From: Sphingobacterium sp. PCS056
Lineage (GTDB): Bacteria > Bacteroidota > Bacteroidia > Sphingobacteriales > Sphingobacteriaceae
DNA length: 64,000 nucleotides
Reading direction: 5' to 3'
NCBI RefSeq assembly: GCF_023273895.1
Contig: NZ_CP096883.1
Coordinates: 3,658,001-3,722,000, forward strand
Shown here: piece by piece, positions 26,478 to 35,354 of the stretch
Numbering within the stretch: position 1 is the first letter of the stretch
Layout: the number at the start of each line of letters is the position of its first letter
Translations under genes and position numbers: made by a program
Notes under the pieces: generated by a model
What the model was told of the DNA's origin: nothing
The model's database searches: none
The model's input: only the letters and a program-made list of their open reading frames with translations

Positions 26478-27272
26478 TTAAATCGTGGGAATTGTGCCTC
26501 CGTCCATGATATATTCTGTACCAGTCAGGTAATGGGCTCTTGGCGAAACCAAAAATCCAACAAATTCAGCAATTTCTTCGGGTTGTGCCGGTCTTCCTAT
26601 TGGAATTCCCCCCAATGCGTCCATAACGCTTTGCGTCGCCTGTTCTATCGTGATAGCTGTACTTGCCGCAATTCGTTCCATCATTCTCGTTGATGATTCC
26701 GTCATGATCCAACCCGGCGAAACGGTGAGTACCCGTATCCCTTTAGGCGAAACTTCTTTTGACAAACCTTTACTATAATTGATTAGCCCTGCTTTTGCTG
26801 CAGCATAAGGCAAAGTAGAATCGTATAACGGTAATCTTCCCTGAATGGATGCAATATGGATGATCACACCACTTTTTTGCGCAAGCATTTGTGGTAAAAA
26901 TGCCCTGTCCAGCCGTACAGGAGCAAGCAGATTCGTTCGGATCGTCTGCTCCCAGTCCTGATCGGTCAGTACAGCAAAACCCCCACCTTGGGTTTCCGAA
27001 CCCCCGAGCGCATTGATCAGAATATCCAGTCTCCCAAATGTTGCTAAAACTTCTTCCGCTACGCGTCTCGCTCCTTCGGCTTCACTCAAGTCAGCAGCAA
27101 TAAAATACAGATGATCATGCAACGTATCAGGTGCATTTCTCGCTGTAATGACAACAGTGGCACCCGCATTTGAAAGTCGCTCTGCAATGGCTTTACCCGT
27201 TCCTTTTGTACCACCTGTTACGAGGGCAATTTTGCCCTCCAATTCATGATTAAAATTAAATTCTTGTCCCAT
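26478..27272 (-). CDS. Short-chain dehydrogenase/reductase (SDR)
   Basis: 264-aa classical SDR using NAD(P)H. TGGTKGTGKAIA is the dinucleotide-binding glycine motif, NALGG follows, Ser in HIASIQGR, and YAAAK is the catalytic Tyr-Lys. The substrate is unknown. An exact 29-bp copy of the site found at the HxlR gene lies 68 bases upstream (27340-27368), suggesting HxlR control of SDR plus SnoaL. Confidence 0.92.
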   Translation of the reverse strand: MGQEFNFNHELEGKIALVTGGTKGTGKAIAERLSNAGATVVITARNAPDTLHDHLYFIAADLSEAEGARRVAEEVLATFGRLDILINALGGSETQGGGFAVLTDQDWEQTIRTNLLAPVRLDRAFLPQMLAQKSGVIIHIASIQGRLPLYDSTLPYAAAKAGLINYSKGLSKEVSPKGIRVLTVSPGWIMTESSTRMMERIAASTAITIEQATQSVMDALGGIPIGRPAQPEEIAEFVGFLVSPRAHYLTGTEYIMDGGTIPTI

Positions 27273-27339
27273 ATATTGAAATATTTAGGACAAAGTTCAG
27301 TCTTATGTACAGATCTCACAAGTACGGAGTTACGATTCA

Positions 27340-27368
27340 TATAGGGATAAATTTTTCCCCTATTGCAG
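27340..27368. promoter_or_regulatory. Palindromic site, copy 1 (upstream of SDR)
   Basis: 29 bases identical to 28874-28902. The core ATAGGG-N10-CCCTAT-like palindrome (ATAGGGATAAATTTTTCCCC continuing TAT) is flanked by TTGCAG. It lies upstream of the minus-strand SDR/SnoaL pair. Confidence 0.65.
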
Positions 27369-27473
27369 TATTTTTAATATCCCGACAACTTGTTTCAAGT
27401 AGGAAAGATTTCTATCAAAACTCAAGCTAAGATCGGATAGATCTATCGTTTCTTAAAAGTGTTGTTTTCGATT

Positions 27474-28532
27474 TTATCTTGTATAGTTCGGCTTATTAAG
27501 CAAGATGGGAGTCGGATTAAGAAGTACCCACTTGGTTGCAAGTTCACACAAAAAATTAAGGTCATCAGCAAATCCAGTGTTACGAATCTCTTTGATAAGA
27601 ATACGGGCTTCTTCCAGTTCTTTCGCAGCTAAAGCATGTTCAGAAGATACGTGTATGTCAAATGCATCCAACATTTTTTTAAAATCCTTGTCCCAGTTTC
27701 CCCCGCCATTTCGGTAGATTTCATCACGCACTTTCCCAGCGATGCGGACCACCTCTCCTTGCACTGTTAGGGCACTCCCCTTAGCAGGAATTAAAAGCTC
27801 CCACAATTCTTCAAATTGCTCTTTCCAATTTGTACCACCTACGCTTATTGGTGCCACGCCATCATGCATGATACGCTTTTTAACAGGTACAACTTGATAC
27901 ATCTCATAAAGATTGCTGAGTGCATGATCTGTTTCTTGCAGATAGTCTTTATTAAAATTTTCACGATGGAATTCAAAATTCTCACCTATCCGAATAATTT
28001 CATCCCTCATCTTTTGCGTTATTTCGGTATTGGCTTGGAGCAATATACGCGATACTTCCACCAACGGGATCAAGTCGATATTGCTTGCGCGAGATAATGC
28101 CCTTTCAAGCGGCGTTTGTTTAGTCGCATTTAAAGCCTGGGTGTCAGCCCCATGAGCAACCAGTTTTTTGACAGATGAAACATTAAAACTACTTCCCGCA
28201 GCAAAATGCAATGGTGTATCGCCATAGATATCCACAGCCTGTATATTTGCTCCAAGTTCTAAAAAGACCGTGATATCGCCACTTCGAGTCATCGCATGTT
28301 GGTGAAGAGCTGTACGGTTGTAACTGTCCACAGCTTCGATGTCGGCTCCGCTTGCTACCATCCAACGAACCAGTTCATCAGGCACATGAAAAAAGCTGAG
28401 TGCCGTTGCTTTTCCATAACCACCTCTTGCATCTAATTCACAGGTATCAAATACTTTTTTAAGATTTTCAAGCTTGTTTTCCTTGATTAACTCATCAAAA
28501 TTCTTGGGAAGTGTTTTTTTCTTTTTTGCCAT
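27474..28532 (-). CDS. Ankyrin-repeat protein
   Basis: 352 aa. Residues about 30-170 hold four or five ankyrin repeats (RTALHQHAMTRSGDITVFLE, DTPLHFAAGSSFNVSSVKKL, QTPLERALSR). The C-terminal half is helical and unrecognised. No signal peptide. It sits between the SDR operon and the HxlR gene on the minus strand. Ankyrin proteins of this kind occur among immunity-like genes in Bacteroidota, as with the SUKH and DUF4304-like genes 2-4 kb away, but that link is only suggestive. Confidence 0.85.
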   Translation of the reverse strand: MAKKKKTLPKNFDELIKENKLENLKKVFDTCELDARGGYGKATALSFFHVPDELVRWMVASGADIEAVDSYNRTALHQHAMTRSGDITVFLELGANIQAVDIYGDTPLHFAAGSSFNVSSVKKLVAHGADTQALNATKQTPLERALSRASNIDLIPLVEVSRILLQANTEITQKMRDEIIRIGENFEFHRENFNKDYLQETDHALSNLYEMYQVVPVKKRIMHDGVAPISVGGTNWKEQFEELWELLIPAKGSALTVQGEVVRIAGKVRDEIYRNGGGNWDKDFKKMLDAFDIHVSSEHALAAKELEEARILIKEIRNTGFADDLNFLCELATKWVLLNPTPILLNKPNYTR

Positions 28533-28705
28533 TTTCTTTTAGTTTCGGATTCGATTACATATGCCACCAACGATTTTGGCCGATACAAGTTGTTGAGTAT
28601 CGTACACATCTAAATTTAAGATAAAAAGTTTTAAAATGACACCTGTTTAATGACTTTCTTTCGTCCTCTTATCGCAAAATACTGATTAGCTGATATGCTT
28701 ATTTG

Positions 28706-28813
28706 TTATCCAAATTTAGTTTTAGCTTGTTCACGGACACACATATAGAAGTTGATCAAATTTCCATCTGGATCGCAAAATAAGAACGGCCTATTGCCCA
28801 CGGTTTTGTTGTA
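28706..28813 (-). pseudogene. C-terminal relic of a glyoxalase/VOC-family gene
   Basis: Minus-strand translation reads VGNRPFLFCDPDGNLINFYM... and ends KTKFG-stop at 28706. FxDPDGNLIxFY is the hallmark end of vicinal-oxygen-chelate proteins. No N-terminal half or start is present, so only the last 35 or so codons survive. Confidence 0.7.
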
Positions 28814-28873
28814 GGTACTGGAACAGAGCGCCACGATGATCACAACTTGAAGTGCAGTTTGTAATATCGGATT

Positions 28874-28902
28874 TATAGGGATAAATTTTTCCCCTATTGC
28901 AG
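28874..28902. promoter_or_regulatory. Palindromic site, copy 2 (upstream of HxlR gene)
   Basis: Identical to 27340-27368 over 29 bases. It overlaps the likely -33 TTG (28897-28899) of the HxlR promoter, the expected position for an autorepressor. Confidence 0.68.
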
Positions 28903-28927
28903 CATTTGGAACATAGGTTTATCTTTG
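28897..28927 (+). promoter_or_regulatory. Promoter of the HxlR gene
   Basis: TTG at 28897-28899, 20-base gap, TATCTTTG at 28920-28927, an exact TAnnTTTG. The start codon at 28932 would be almost leaderless. Confidence 0.68.
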
Positions 28928-28931
28928 TACG

Positions 28932-29300
28932 ATGTATGAAAGAAAAAATTTACCAAACTTAAATTGCGGTCTGGATTTGATTGGCGAAGTCCTGTATGGC
29001 AAATGGAAAATCCGCTTGCTCTGGTTTATTCATGAAGGGTATCAACGTCCCAGTGAACTGCAACGTAAAATACCCGATGCCACAAGGCGCGTATTGAATA
29101 TTCAACTCAAGGAACTTGAAGAACATGAATTAATTACCAAAAAAATCTATCCTATCGTACCACCTAAAGTCGAATACAGTTTAACAGAATTTGGAAAAAC
29201 ACTCATTCCGGTCATCTCTACATTGGGAAACTGGGGCGATGAACATGCCGAAAAATTACGTGAGGTCATTATGCAACGCTTACAACCCGAATGTCCATAA
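28932..29300 (+). CDS. HxlR-family winged-helix transcriptional regulator
   Basis: 122 aa, the usual size. The family pattern is clear: LIGEVLYGKWKIRLLWFIHE, RPSELQRKIPDATRRVLNIQ, LKELEEHELITKKIYPIVPP and VEYSLTEFGKTL. The single Cys near the N-terminus (NLNCGLDL) matches the redox- or aldehyde-sensing Cys of many HxlR proteins. Probably represses itself and the SDR/SnoaL pair through the shared 29-bp site. Confidence 0.93.
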   Translation: MYERKNLPNLNCGLDLIGEVLYGKWKIRLLWFIHEGYQRPSELQRKIPDATRRVLNIQLKELEEHELITKKIYPIVPPKVEYSLTEFGKTLIPVISTLGNWGDEHAEKLREVIMQRLQPECP

Positions 29301-29448
29301 CATACATATACTTGAATTGCCTATCTTGCTGATTCGACTGAAAACCCGCCTGAATGAGATCGCCAATTTTTAAGTCAGCCTTTGTACCATAAAAATAGGT
29401 TTGGGCAAATGCCGTTGCCATATGCCAGTTGTTTTGCTCGTTGGTCAT
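29269..29448 (-). pseudogene. Truncated rifampin ADP-ribosyltransferase (Arr) relic
   Basis: From ATG 29448 on the minus strand the translation has MATAFAQTYFYGTKADLKIG followed by DLIQAGFQSN and FKYMYVMD, then runs out of similarity and stops at 29269 after 59 codons, antisense to the end of the HxlR gene. Y-x-GTKADLK-x-GD is the Arr NAD-binding start; intact Arr is about 135-140 aa. The C-terminal half with the catalytic acid is missing, so it should be inactive. Confidence 0.75.
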
Positions 29449-29495
29449 CAGTTTATATTTGGCGCTATTCCCTTTTACAACGAGTTGGGTTTACG

Positions 29496-30023
29496 TTATG
29501 GCTGAGGTTCTGCATTTGCAGAACCAAAATACGAATACATCAGCAGCGAAGCAGCTCTTTTTGCTTTACTGTCTGCAGGAACAAGCTTCAGACCCAATTC
29601 ATCACTTTTGAGTCTACCATCAGCTCCCCACGTGATATCTTTACCTGATCCATTGACAATCGTACCATCTTCTTTAATCAGCAGTATCACTTTTCCTTCA
29701 TCGGATAGCAGCTCATCTCCACGTAAATGAACCAGTATCTCCCCTTTGTCAGATTTCAATTCCCCCGATGCGGTGATCGTGCCGAGAAACTCTTCGCCCA
29801 GGTAGCACTTTCCTTCTTTATCCATCTGTAAAACAAAATTTTTAGATCCACCATCACTATCCAAAATCTGAAAAGCGTCCAAAATGATAGCGGTTTTTTG
29901 AGACTGTTTTCGCTCTTGCTGAACAGCAGCTACAGCATCCTCAGATGGATGCTTCACAGGGCTACTTTGGCCTGTGCAAGCAAGTAACAAGAGCAGCGTT
30001 CCGCTTAAGAGTAGTGTCCCCAT
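29496..30023 (-). CDS. Putative lipoprotein (175 aa)
   Basis: Starts MGTLLLSGTLLLLLACTGQS, a signal peptide with lipobox LLAC, so it should be lipidated and sit in the outer or inner membrane. The body is beta-rich with repeated short units (GEFLGTITASGELKSDKGEI, GKVILLIKEDGTIVNGSGKD, WGADGRLKSDEL), a repetitive strand-turn pattern. No family is recognised. It is a single gene on the minus strand. Confidence 0.72.
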   Translation of the reverse strand: MGTLLLSGTLLLLLACTGQSSPVKHPSEDAVAAVQQERKQSQKTAIILDAFQILDSDGGSKNFVLQMDKEGKCYLGEEFLGTITASGELKSDKGEILVHLRGDELLSDEGKVILLIKEDGTIVNGSGKDITWGADGRLKSDELGLKLVPADSKAKRAASLLMYSYFGSANAEPQP

Positions 30024-30131
30024 GATTCAAAATTTTGAGTTAGTGATATCGTATCCGATTATTTAATGTAAGAATAAAAAACAATTAATAGGTCTTTTTC
30101 ATCAGCTTTTTTTAACTATTCGTTGCGATAC

Positions 30132-30172
30132 AGCGTTCGGTCAATGGTCTGTCGACCGTTAGCCCGAACGCT
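30132..30172. repeat. Long interrupted hairpin between SUKH and lipoprotein genes
   Basis: Outer arms AGCGTTCGG (30132-30140) and CCGAACGCT (30164-30172), inner arms AATGGTC/GACCGTT with one T-G pair around loop TGTC. That gives 16 bp with a small internal loop. No T-run adjoins, so the role is unclear (terminator, RNA stability or protein site). Confidence 0.55.
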
Positions 30173-30250
30173 AAATGACGCAATAGCTATCCAATTGCAT
30201 AAGCGCATACCGTCAAAGCTGTTCCATCCAATAGGTGAAAGAGCACCTAC

Positions 30251-31081
30251 TTAACCCGTCATGCTATTTTGCAAAAGTTCAGTAATGGGTCTTATTTTCA
30301 TATTGTGGTTGCCCAGTCTTTCCATGACTTCGCTATTTAAATCTTCTTCAGAAAGGACAAGAAATAGATCTTTTTCAGGAATATCTAGATATTGTACAGC
30401 AGAAAAGCTCATTTTGTCTTTCAGTTCATGATAGCGTTTGTCATCTTCTCTTACAAATCCAGCAGGTACTTGGTTTGGAGTCAACCAGATCCAACTATCT
30501 TTATATTTGCCTCGATAGCTCGCGTATCCGCTGTTAAAATGCTCAGGTGCATCAAATTTTATTTCAAGGATCTGCTCGATCTGTTTAGCATTTTCCTCTA
30601 TGGAGTGTTCAGTTTGGATCACTAAATCCCCTTCATTGACATCCAGTGTTAACAAGTCTAAAAACTCAGCAAAAGAATTTGCTATTTTTTCCTGATGGTC
30701 ACACTCTATATCGATCCATGCAACCTGCGGTTCCTCTTTATTTTCCCTATAATCCAAACATATGTACCAATGTCCATCTCCATCAAGCGGAACAAGTCCA
30801 TCCAGTTCAAAACTCACATATTCTTGAGATTCTGTCCAATCAAAGTCCGTCAATGAAGGAAAATAAGGTCCGATACCCATGATCTGTTCCTGAGGGGTTT
30901 CCGCAATTTTATAACGGATATAACCGCCATTCTGAATTTTTAGAATTTCTATCAGTTTCGCAGGAAGTTTGTATCCAATTTGCTTCTCCGCTTGTTCCAA
31001 AATCTCAGGAGTCAACTCGGGTTGCACATAGGGCAAATATTTGGGAACACTCCAAATATTTTTTAATTCACTGTTTGTCAT
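30251..31081 (-). CDS. SMI1/KNR4 (SUKH) family protein
   Basis: 276 aa. The N-terminal 150 residues match the SUKH domain: LTPEILEQAEKQIGYKLP, KIQNGGYIRYK, GIGPYFPSLTDFDW and LDGDGHWYICLDYR. SUKH proteins in bacteria are mostly immunity proteins against secreted nuclease or deaminase toxins. No toxin gene is next to it. A frameshifted partial copy of this gene lies at 57970-58216. Confidence 0.85.
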   Translation of the reverse strand: MTNSELKNIWSVPKYLPYVQPELTPEILEQAEKQIGYKLPAKLIEILKIQNGGYIRYKIAETPQEQIMGIGPYFPSLTDFDWTESQEYVSFELDGLVPLDGDGHWYICLDYRENKEEPQVAWIDIECDHQEKIANSFAEFLDLLTLDVNEGDLVIQTEHSIEENAKQIEQILEIKFDAPEHFNSGYASYRGKYKDSWIWLTPNQVPAGFVREDDKRYHELKDKMSFSAVQYLDIPEKDLFLVLSEEDLNSEVMERLGNHNMKIRPITELLQNSMTG

Positions 31082-31241
31082 ACGATGATCTATTTATATG
31101 GGTTTGTAATTAGTATAGTTAACAGATTGATACTACAGGTCTATTAAAGTGATGATACATGGATCAATCACATTCAATTGAAAACCAGCATTTAACTTGG
31201 ATATTCAACCTCACGGGCAAAAATCCTATTGGATCTTAGTT

Positions 31242-31883
31242 TTATATTCCCTCTGCATAGTCCGGATTATAACACTGCAAATTTTTAGGCAACGCTATTT
31301 CCTTAAATTTTTCTTTCTCTAGATCGATCTCCCATAATTTATGGATTTTTTCTAACATTGGTTTAGCATTATCTTCATATTCAATTAAATAATTTCTTTC
31401 CTGCTTTTGATGATCTAATTTTAGCCGAACATTGGAATAGCACCTTTTGGGATAATCACTGATTACGATGAGCTCGTCGCGTATAACAAAGTTTGCTTTA
31501 CCCTGCTCATAATAATGCATAAACTTCTCCAGCACAATTTTATTTTTACCATGTTGGCAGTTGTCCCGGTTTAAAGAAAATATGGCCATTGCGTACTTGT
31601 CATTTTCGGACTCATCTTCAAGCATCGACCCTAAGCATGTGTGCAAGTTATATTGATTTAATTCTTGCGTTGTTTTTCCCACAAATGCCCTATCCAAACG
31701 GTCTTGCTGTGCTCCCTTTGTGCTTTCCATTTCAGTTAGTGAAAATGGAAAAATTTCCGTTTCGCTTAGCCTGATTGCTAATGGGCTGATTGCTGTTGCG
31801 TTTTTGGACTCATCCTGATCTTGAGGGCGAGAACCAAAAAAAATAAAAGATAAAAACAGCAATACGATAAAAAATTTATTCAT
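31242..31883 (-). CDS. Secreted hypothetical protein (213 aa)
   Basis: N-terminal hydrophobic stretch MNKFFIVLLFLSFIFFGSRP suggests export, with no lipobox cysteine. Four cysteines follow (TCLGS, DNCQH, KRCYS, LQCYN), enough for two disulfides in the periplasm. No family recognised. It lies between SUKH and DUF4304-like genes on the same strand, with a 160-base gap to the former. Confidence 0.65.
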   Translation of the reverse strand: MNKFFIVLLFLSFIFFGSRPQDQDESKNATAISPLAIRLSETEIFPFSLTEMESTKGAQQDRLDRAFVGKTTQELNQYNLHTCLGSMLEDESENDKYAMAIFSLNRDNCQHGKNKIVLEKFMHYYEQGKANFVIRDELIVISDYPKRCYSNVRLKLDHQKQERNYLIEYEDNAKPMLEKIHKLWEIDLEKEKFKEIALPKNLQCYNPDYAEGI

Positions 31884-31946
31884 GTCTATTTAATCTTTAA
31901 ATTCAGTTCCAGTTTGTTTTCGTCAATTCTTAGCTCACAGCTCGTG

Positions 31947-32573
31947 TTATCCTTTATCTAATAGTTCTTGAATAGTTTCTTTTCGCTGATTTTTTATTAA
32001 TAACGCCGACAGATTATCTTCAAAAATTTGCCATCTTTTTTCCTGCCCAAAAGTTCCATGCAAATTTTTCACGAAGCGTTTTGTATCGGCTTGATTATTG
32101 GTTAAGAAAAAATACTCAACGAGTTCCCGATAATGATTCAAGCCACTTTTATCCACCATCAAGTCGGTCAAATCGCTTGTCTTTCTGATGGTATCAAACA
32201 GAGAAATCACCGCTGTTATATCCGTGCTGATGGTCGAATTTAAAGCTTGCAAGTCCGTATCACTGCTGATCAAGTAACCGTCATTGACTGCATGGACAAT
32301 CGAAGAAATTCTATCCTTGTAATAGCATTCATATTCTTTTGGCTCTACCCGTACCGAACGACCGATTACTCGATCCATATCCGTAGAATGGATTCCACAA
32401 TTTATATAAAATTTAGTCTGTTCAGCCGTATTTCCATGACTCTTTTGAATGTTTACCAGGAAAATTAAATCACCGATTCTTTTATAAAAGTTCATGCCCT
32501 TTTTGCCAAAGCCATGTTGTTTGAGTACTGGTTTTACTACTTCTGAAATGATCTGATTCAATTTTTCTTTCAT
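31947..32573 (-). CDS. DUF4304-like protein
   Basis: 208 aa, soluble. The start KLNQIISEVVKPVLKQHGFG followed by KKGMNFYKRIGDLIFLVNIQ and FYINCGI is the pattern of DUF4304 proteins, which are found as putative immunity proteins. The C-terminal half is helical. It is upstream on the same strand as the secreted 213-aa gene, 63 bases apart, so they may be co-transcribed. Confidence 0.75.
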   Translation of the reverse strand: MKEKLNQIISEVVKPVLKQHGFGKKGMNFYKRIGDLIFLVNIQKSHGNTAEQTKFYINCGIHSTDMDRVIGRSVRVEPKEYECYYKDRISSIVHAVNDGYLISSDTDLQALNSTISTDITAVISLFDTIRKTSDLTDLMVDKSGLNHYRELVEYFFLTNNQADTKRFVKNLHGTFGQEKRWQIFEDNLSALLIKNQRKETIQELLDKG

Positions 32574-32932
32574 CGTACTTCGTCAAAAATCACCGCCAAC
32601 ATTTAGATCATTGCATCTTGGTCTGCAAATTTCCATTCGAAATTCCTTAAAGAGTTAACAATCAGTTGCTCGGTTTAGTTTTAATCTATATCATCATTTA
32701 CAAAAGAGTTTTGGTATTTTTTTAAAAACCAATTCGACTGTAAAAATTGCTACTTATTTTTATCATATTGATGACATTAACGTTTAGCATTAAAGTTCTG
32801 TATAAATAATTAAAAAATCAATAATCTACAGCTATATTTGTTCAAAATTATGGTTGGAATTTCTTTAAAATCAATACTGCGCTAAAATCAGGACTTAGCT
32901 CTTCTTATGTATTTGTGCGTCTCGAGTCTACA
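32574..32932. other. 359-bp AT-rich intergenic stretch
   Basis: No gene, tRNA or strong hairpin is seen. It separates the DUF4304-like gene from the convergent-side end of the AraC gene; both are on the minus strand. Confidence 0.5.
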
Positions 32933-33778
32933 TTAAGCCACTACTTGAGGTTCTTTCCCCTTTTTATATTCCGTCAAGCTCATATGGTGCCGTTTTTTAA
33001 AAAACTTATTCAAATGGCTTTCATCTGAAAAACCAAATTCCGTTACGATTTCATTGACCCGCATATCACTGAATAAAAGCCGATGTTCAATCAATCTCAT
33101 CTTATAATTCAAGATATATTGCTGGATCGTTTCTCCAGACTGCTTTTTAAAGTAACTCCCGAGATACGTTTCTGAAAAGCCAAATTTCTTAGCGATCGAA
33201 GAGACTTTTAGTAATGCTGGGTCATGGATGTTTCCTTGAATATAATCGATGATATCGATGACTCTTTTATCCGTATTGGACGTGATATGCTCCGCTCTCA
33301 TCTTGGAAATATTCCTTGCAGCGATGACGATCAGTGCATTAACATACGTTAAAGTGAGCTCATCTTGATAAAGATCCGGATGATGGATACCATGGAGCAG
33401 GGAATCAACAATCGATTTAACCAAAACAATGTCAGGCTTATTTTGCAAAATACAGCCGGACAAAAAGGAAGCACCATACAGCAGACATTGCATCGAATTA
33501 ATACTGTTCCACTTGTAGTTTTTCACATAGCGTTCACTAAACTTCACCAGCAAAAGATCTGTATTTTCCTGAATTTCCAAGTAGTGCAGATCATTTGGTG
33601 TCAGCAGGATCAGACTGCCTTCACTGTATGAAGCCATATTGTTGTTGATCTTCAGAAATCCTTTTCCCGATAGGACATACACGATTTGGAAAAAGGAGAA
33701 CTGGCTATCTTGAAGTGGACAGCTGACTGACTGCAGGTATTCTACCTTTACCAATTGATCGATATTCTCTCGTTTCAT
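32933..33778 (-). CDS. AraC-family transcriptional regulator
   Basis: About 281 aa from ATG 33778 (MKRENIDQLVKVEY); longer starts at 33802 (ATG) or 33838 (TTG) are open but would crowd the divergent promoter. N-terminal cupin-like effector domain, C-terminal double HTH (KVSSIAKKFGFSETYLGSYF and VNEIVTEFGFSDESHLNKFF). It is transcribed away from an MFS exporter 88 bases off and is its probable regulator. Confidence 0.9.
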   Translation of the reverse strand: MKRENIDQLVKVEYLQSVSCPLQDSQFSFFQIVYVLSGKGFLKINNNMASYSEGSLILLTPNDLHYLEIQENTDLLLVKFSERYVKNYKWNSINSMQCLLYGASFLSGCILQNKPDIVLVKSIVDSLLHGIHHPDLYQDELTLTYVNALIVIAARNISKMRAEHITSNTDKRVIDIIDYIQGNIHDPALLKVSSIAKKFGFSETYLGSYFKKQSGETIQQYILNYKMRLIEHRLLFSDMRVNEIVTEFGFSDESHLNKFFKKRHHMSLTEYKKGKEPQVVA

Positions 33779-33866
33779 AGGGTAAAAATACCTATTTATC
33801 ATTAATATATACTGATTATTTAAGATTTTTCTGTTCAAATTTGCTACATATTAATTTTAAGTATTC

Positions 33867-35063
33867 ATGAAAACATCTATTTACGTCTTAGCACTGGGAG
33901 CTTTTGGCATCATAACCACTGAATTTGGAATCGTCGGCATCCTGCCGACTATCAGTCGACAATTTGATGTATCCATCGATACGGCAGGTTGGCTCCTGAG
34001 TGCCTTTGCGATCACGGTCGCCGTATCGTCCCCTTTTATCACATCCTTTACGACCAAAATCAACCGAAAACTCCTGCTTTGTCTGGTCATGAGTATCTTT
34101 GTTCTATCCAACTTAATTTCGGCATTTTCTACCAATTTCAATATGCTTATGGTTGCCCGGATCTTGCCTGCGATCTTGCATCCCCTATTTTGGAATATCG
34201 CCATCGCCATTGCCTTCAAGGAAAAAGGTGCCAAAGGGGTATCTACCGTCATGTTGGGATTAAGTTTGGCAACGGTGCTCGGTATTCCCCTCACCACCTA
34301 TGCCGTAGACCTGTTCGATAATTGGCAAGCTTCCTTTTTCCTGAGTAGCGCCATTAGTTTGATTGCTTTTATTGGTCTCTTGCTCTTTATACCCTCTCTT
34401 CCGGCAGATCCATCCATTTCTACGAAAAACCAGGTAGCGGTGTTAAAAAGTCCACTTTTATGGCTCAATTTAATTTCGACCATCGCTACCTTAGCAGCGA
34501 TGTTTGCCAGCTATACCTACCTGACCACGTACCTGGAACAGATCACCAAGATGGATGGTGCACAGATCAGTATCATGCTGCTCCTATTCGGTGGTATGGG
34601 CACTTTAGGCAATTGGCTGATGGGACTGGCCTTGAACCGCAATGTGCTGTTGACGGCAAGACTATTTTTAATACTCTTAGTGACCGTGCAGATTCTCGCT
34701 TATTATTTTGGAGGACATTACATTCCGATGGTGATCATCGTATCGCTATGGGGAATGATCCATACAGGAGGATTTCTAGCATCAAATATCCGCACCACAC
34801 AATCTGTCCCCCATCACGCTTTAGAATTTGTCAATAGCCTACTGACTTCTTCCTTTAATATTGGCATATCCTTGGGAGCTTTTCTGGGAGGACTCGTCAG
34901 TGTTTATTACGGCGTTCACAATGTGTTATGGGTCAGTATCCTGCTCTTGACCATAACGTTTTTGCTGAGTTTTGTGACCTTTCCTAAAGATCTTTCAGAA
35001 AACGAGGAGATCGATCACGTAGACAAAGTCGTATCTCCGTCTCTACAACATGAAGTAGATTAA
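33867..35063 (+). CDS. MFS transporter, DHA1-type sugar/drug exporter
   Basis: 398 aa with 12 predicted helices. Starts YVLALGAFGIITTEFGIVGI, the usual motif of AraJ/YdhP/SotB-type exporters (TxEFxxxGxLP). Motif A is degenerate. Functions in the family include arabinose-like sugar and drug efflux. Paired with a divergent AraC regulator; a terminator follows 20 bases after the stop. Confidence 0.9.
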   Translation: MKTSIYVLALGAFGIITTEFGIVGILPTISRQFDVSIDTAGWLLSAFAITVAVSSPFITSFTTKINRKLLLCLVMSIFVLSNLISAFSTNFNMLMVARILPAILHPLFWNIAIAIAFKEKGAKGVSTVMLGLSLATVLGIPLTTYAVDLFDNWQASFFLSSAISLIAFIGLLLFIPSLPADPSISTKNQVAVLKSPLLWLNLISTIATLAAMFASYTYLTTYLEQITKMDGAQISIMLLLFGGMGTLGNWLMGLALNRNVLLTARLFLILLVTVQILAYYFGGHYIPMVIIVSLWGMIHTGGFLASNIRTTQSVPHHALEFVNSLLTSSFNIGISLGAFLGGLVSVYYGVHNVLWVSILLLTITFLLSFVTFPKDLSENEEIDHVDKVVSPSLQHEVD

Positions 35064-35083
35064 AATAAGGGATAATGTTATTA

Positions 35084-35119
35084 TAAAAATCAGCACTTCT
35101 AGGCGGAGTCGCTGATTTT
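35084..35119 (+). terminator. Terminator after the MFS gene
   Basis: AAAAATCAGC (35084-35093) pairs with GCTGATTTTT (35110-35119), and the stem continues inward with one bulged base. The T-run in the 3' arm makes a good intrinsic terminator; the A-run makes it work from the other side too. Confidence 0.8.
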
Positions 35120-35354
35120 TATTATGGATGCAATACTGACCTGAACAGTAATTAACGGAAAATTAAATTGCTATTCCATCACTTCCAATCCTTGATCTAC
35201 TCCAATGAATCTGCAGATTTCATTATCATCAGTACTGAAAACCCAAGGAAAGAGAAATCAGGGTAAGAGAAATAATCGACCATAATCACGATAATTTATA
35301 AAAACTATCAGATAAAATTTTACTATTTTAGCTGAAACATTTTTACTTCAATCA
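35120..35354. other. Intergenic region with an unrecognised coding-like relic
   Basis: Minus-strand bases 35171-35250 read WVFSTDDNEICRFIGVDQGL then EVME-stop. This looks like a protein C-terminus, but the family is unknown and no upstream frame continues it. Confidence 0.35.
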
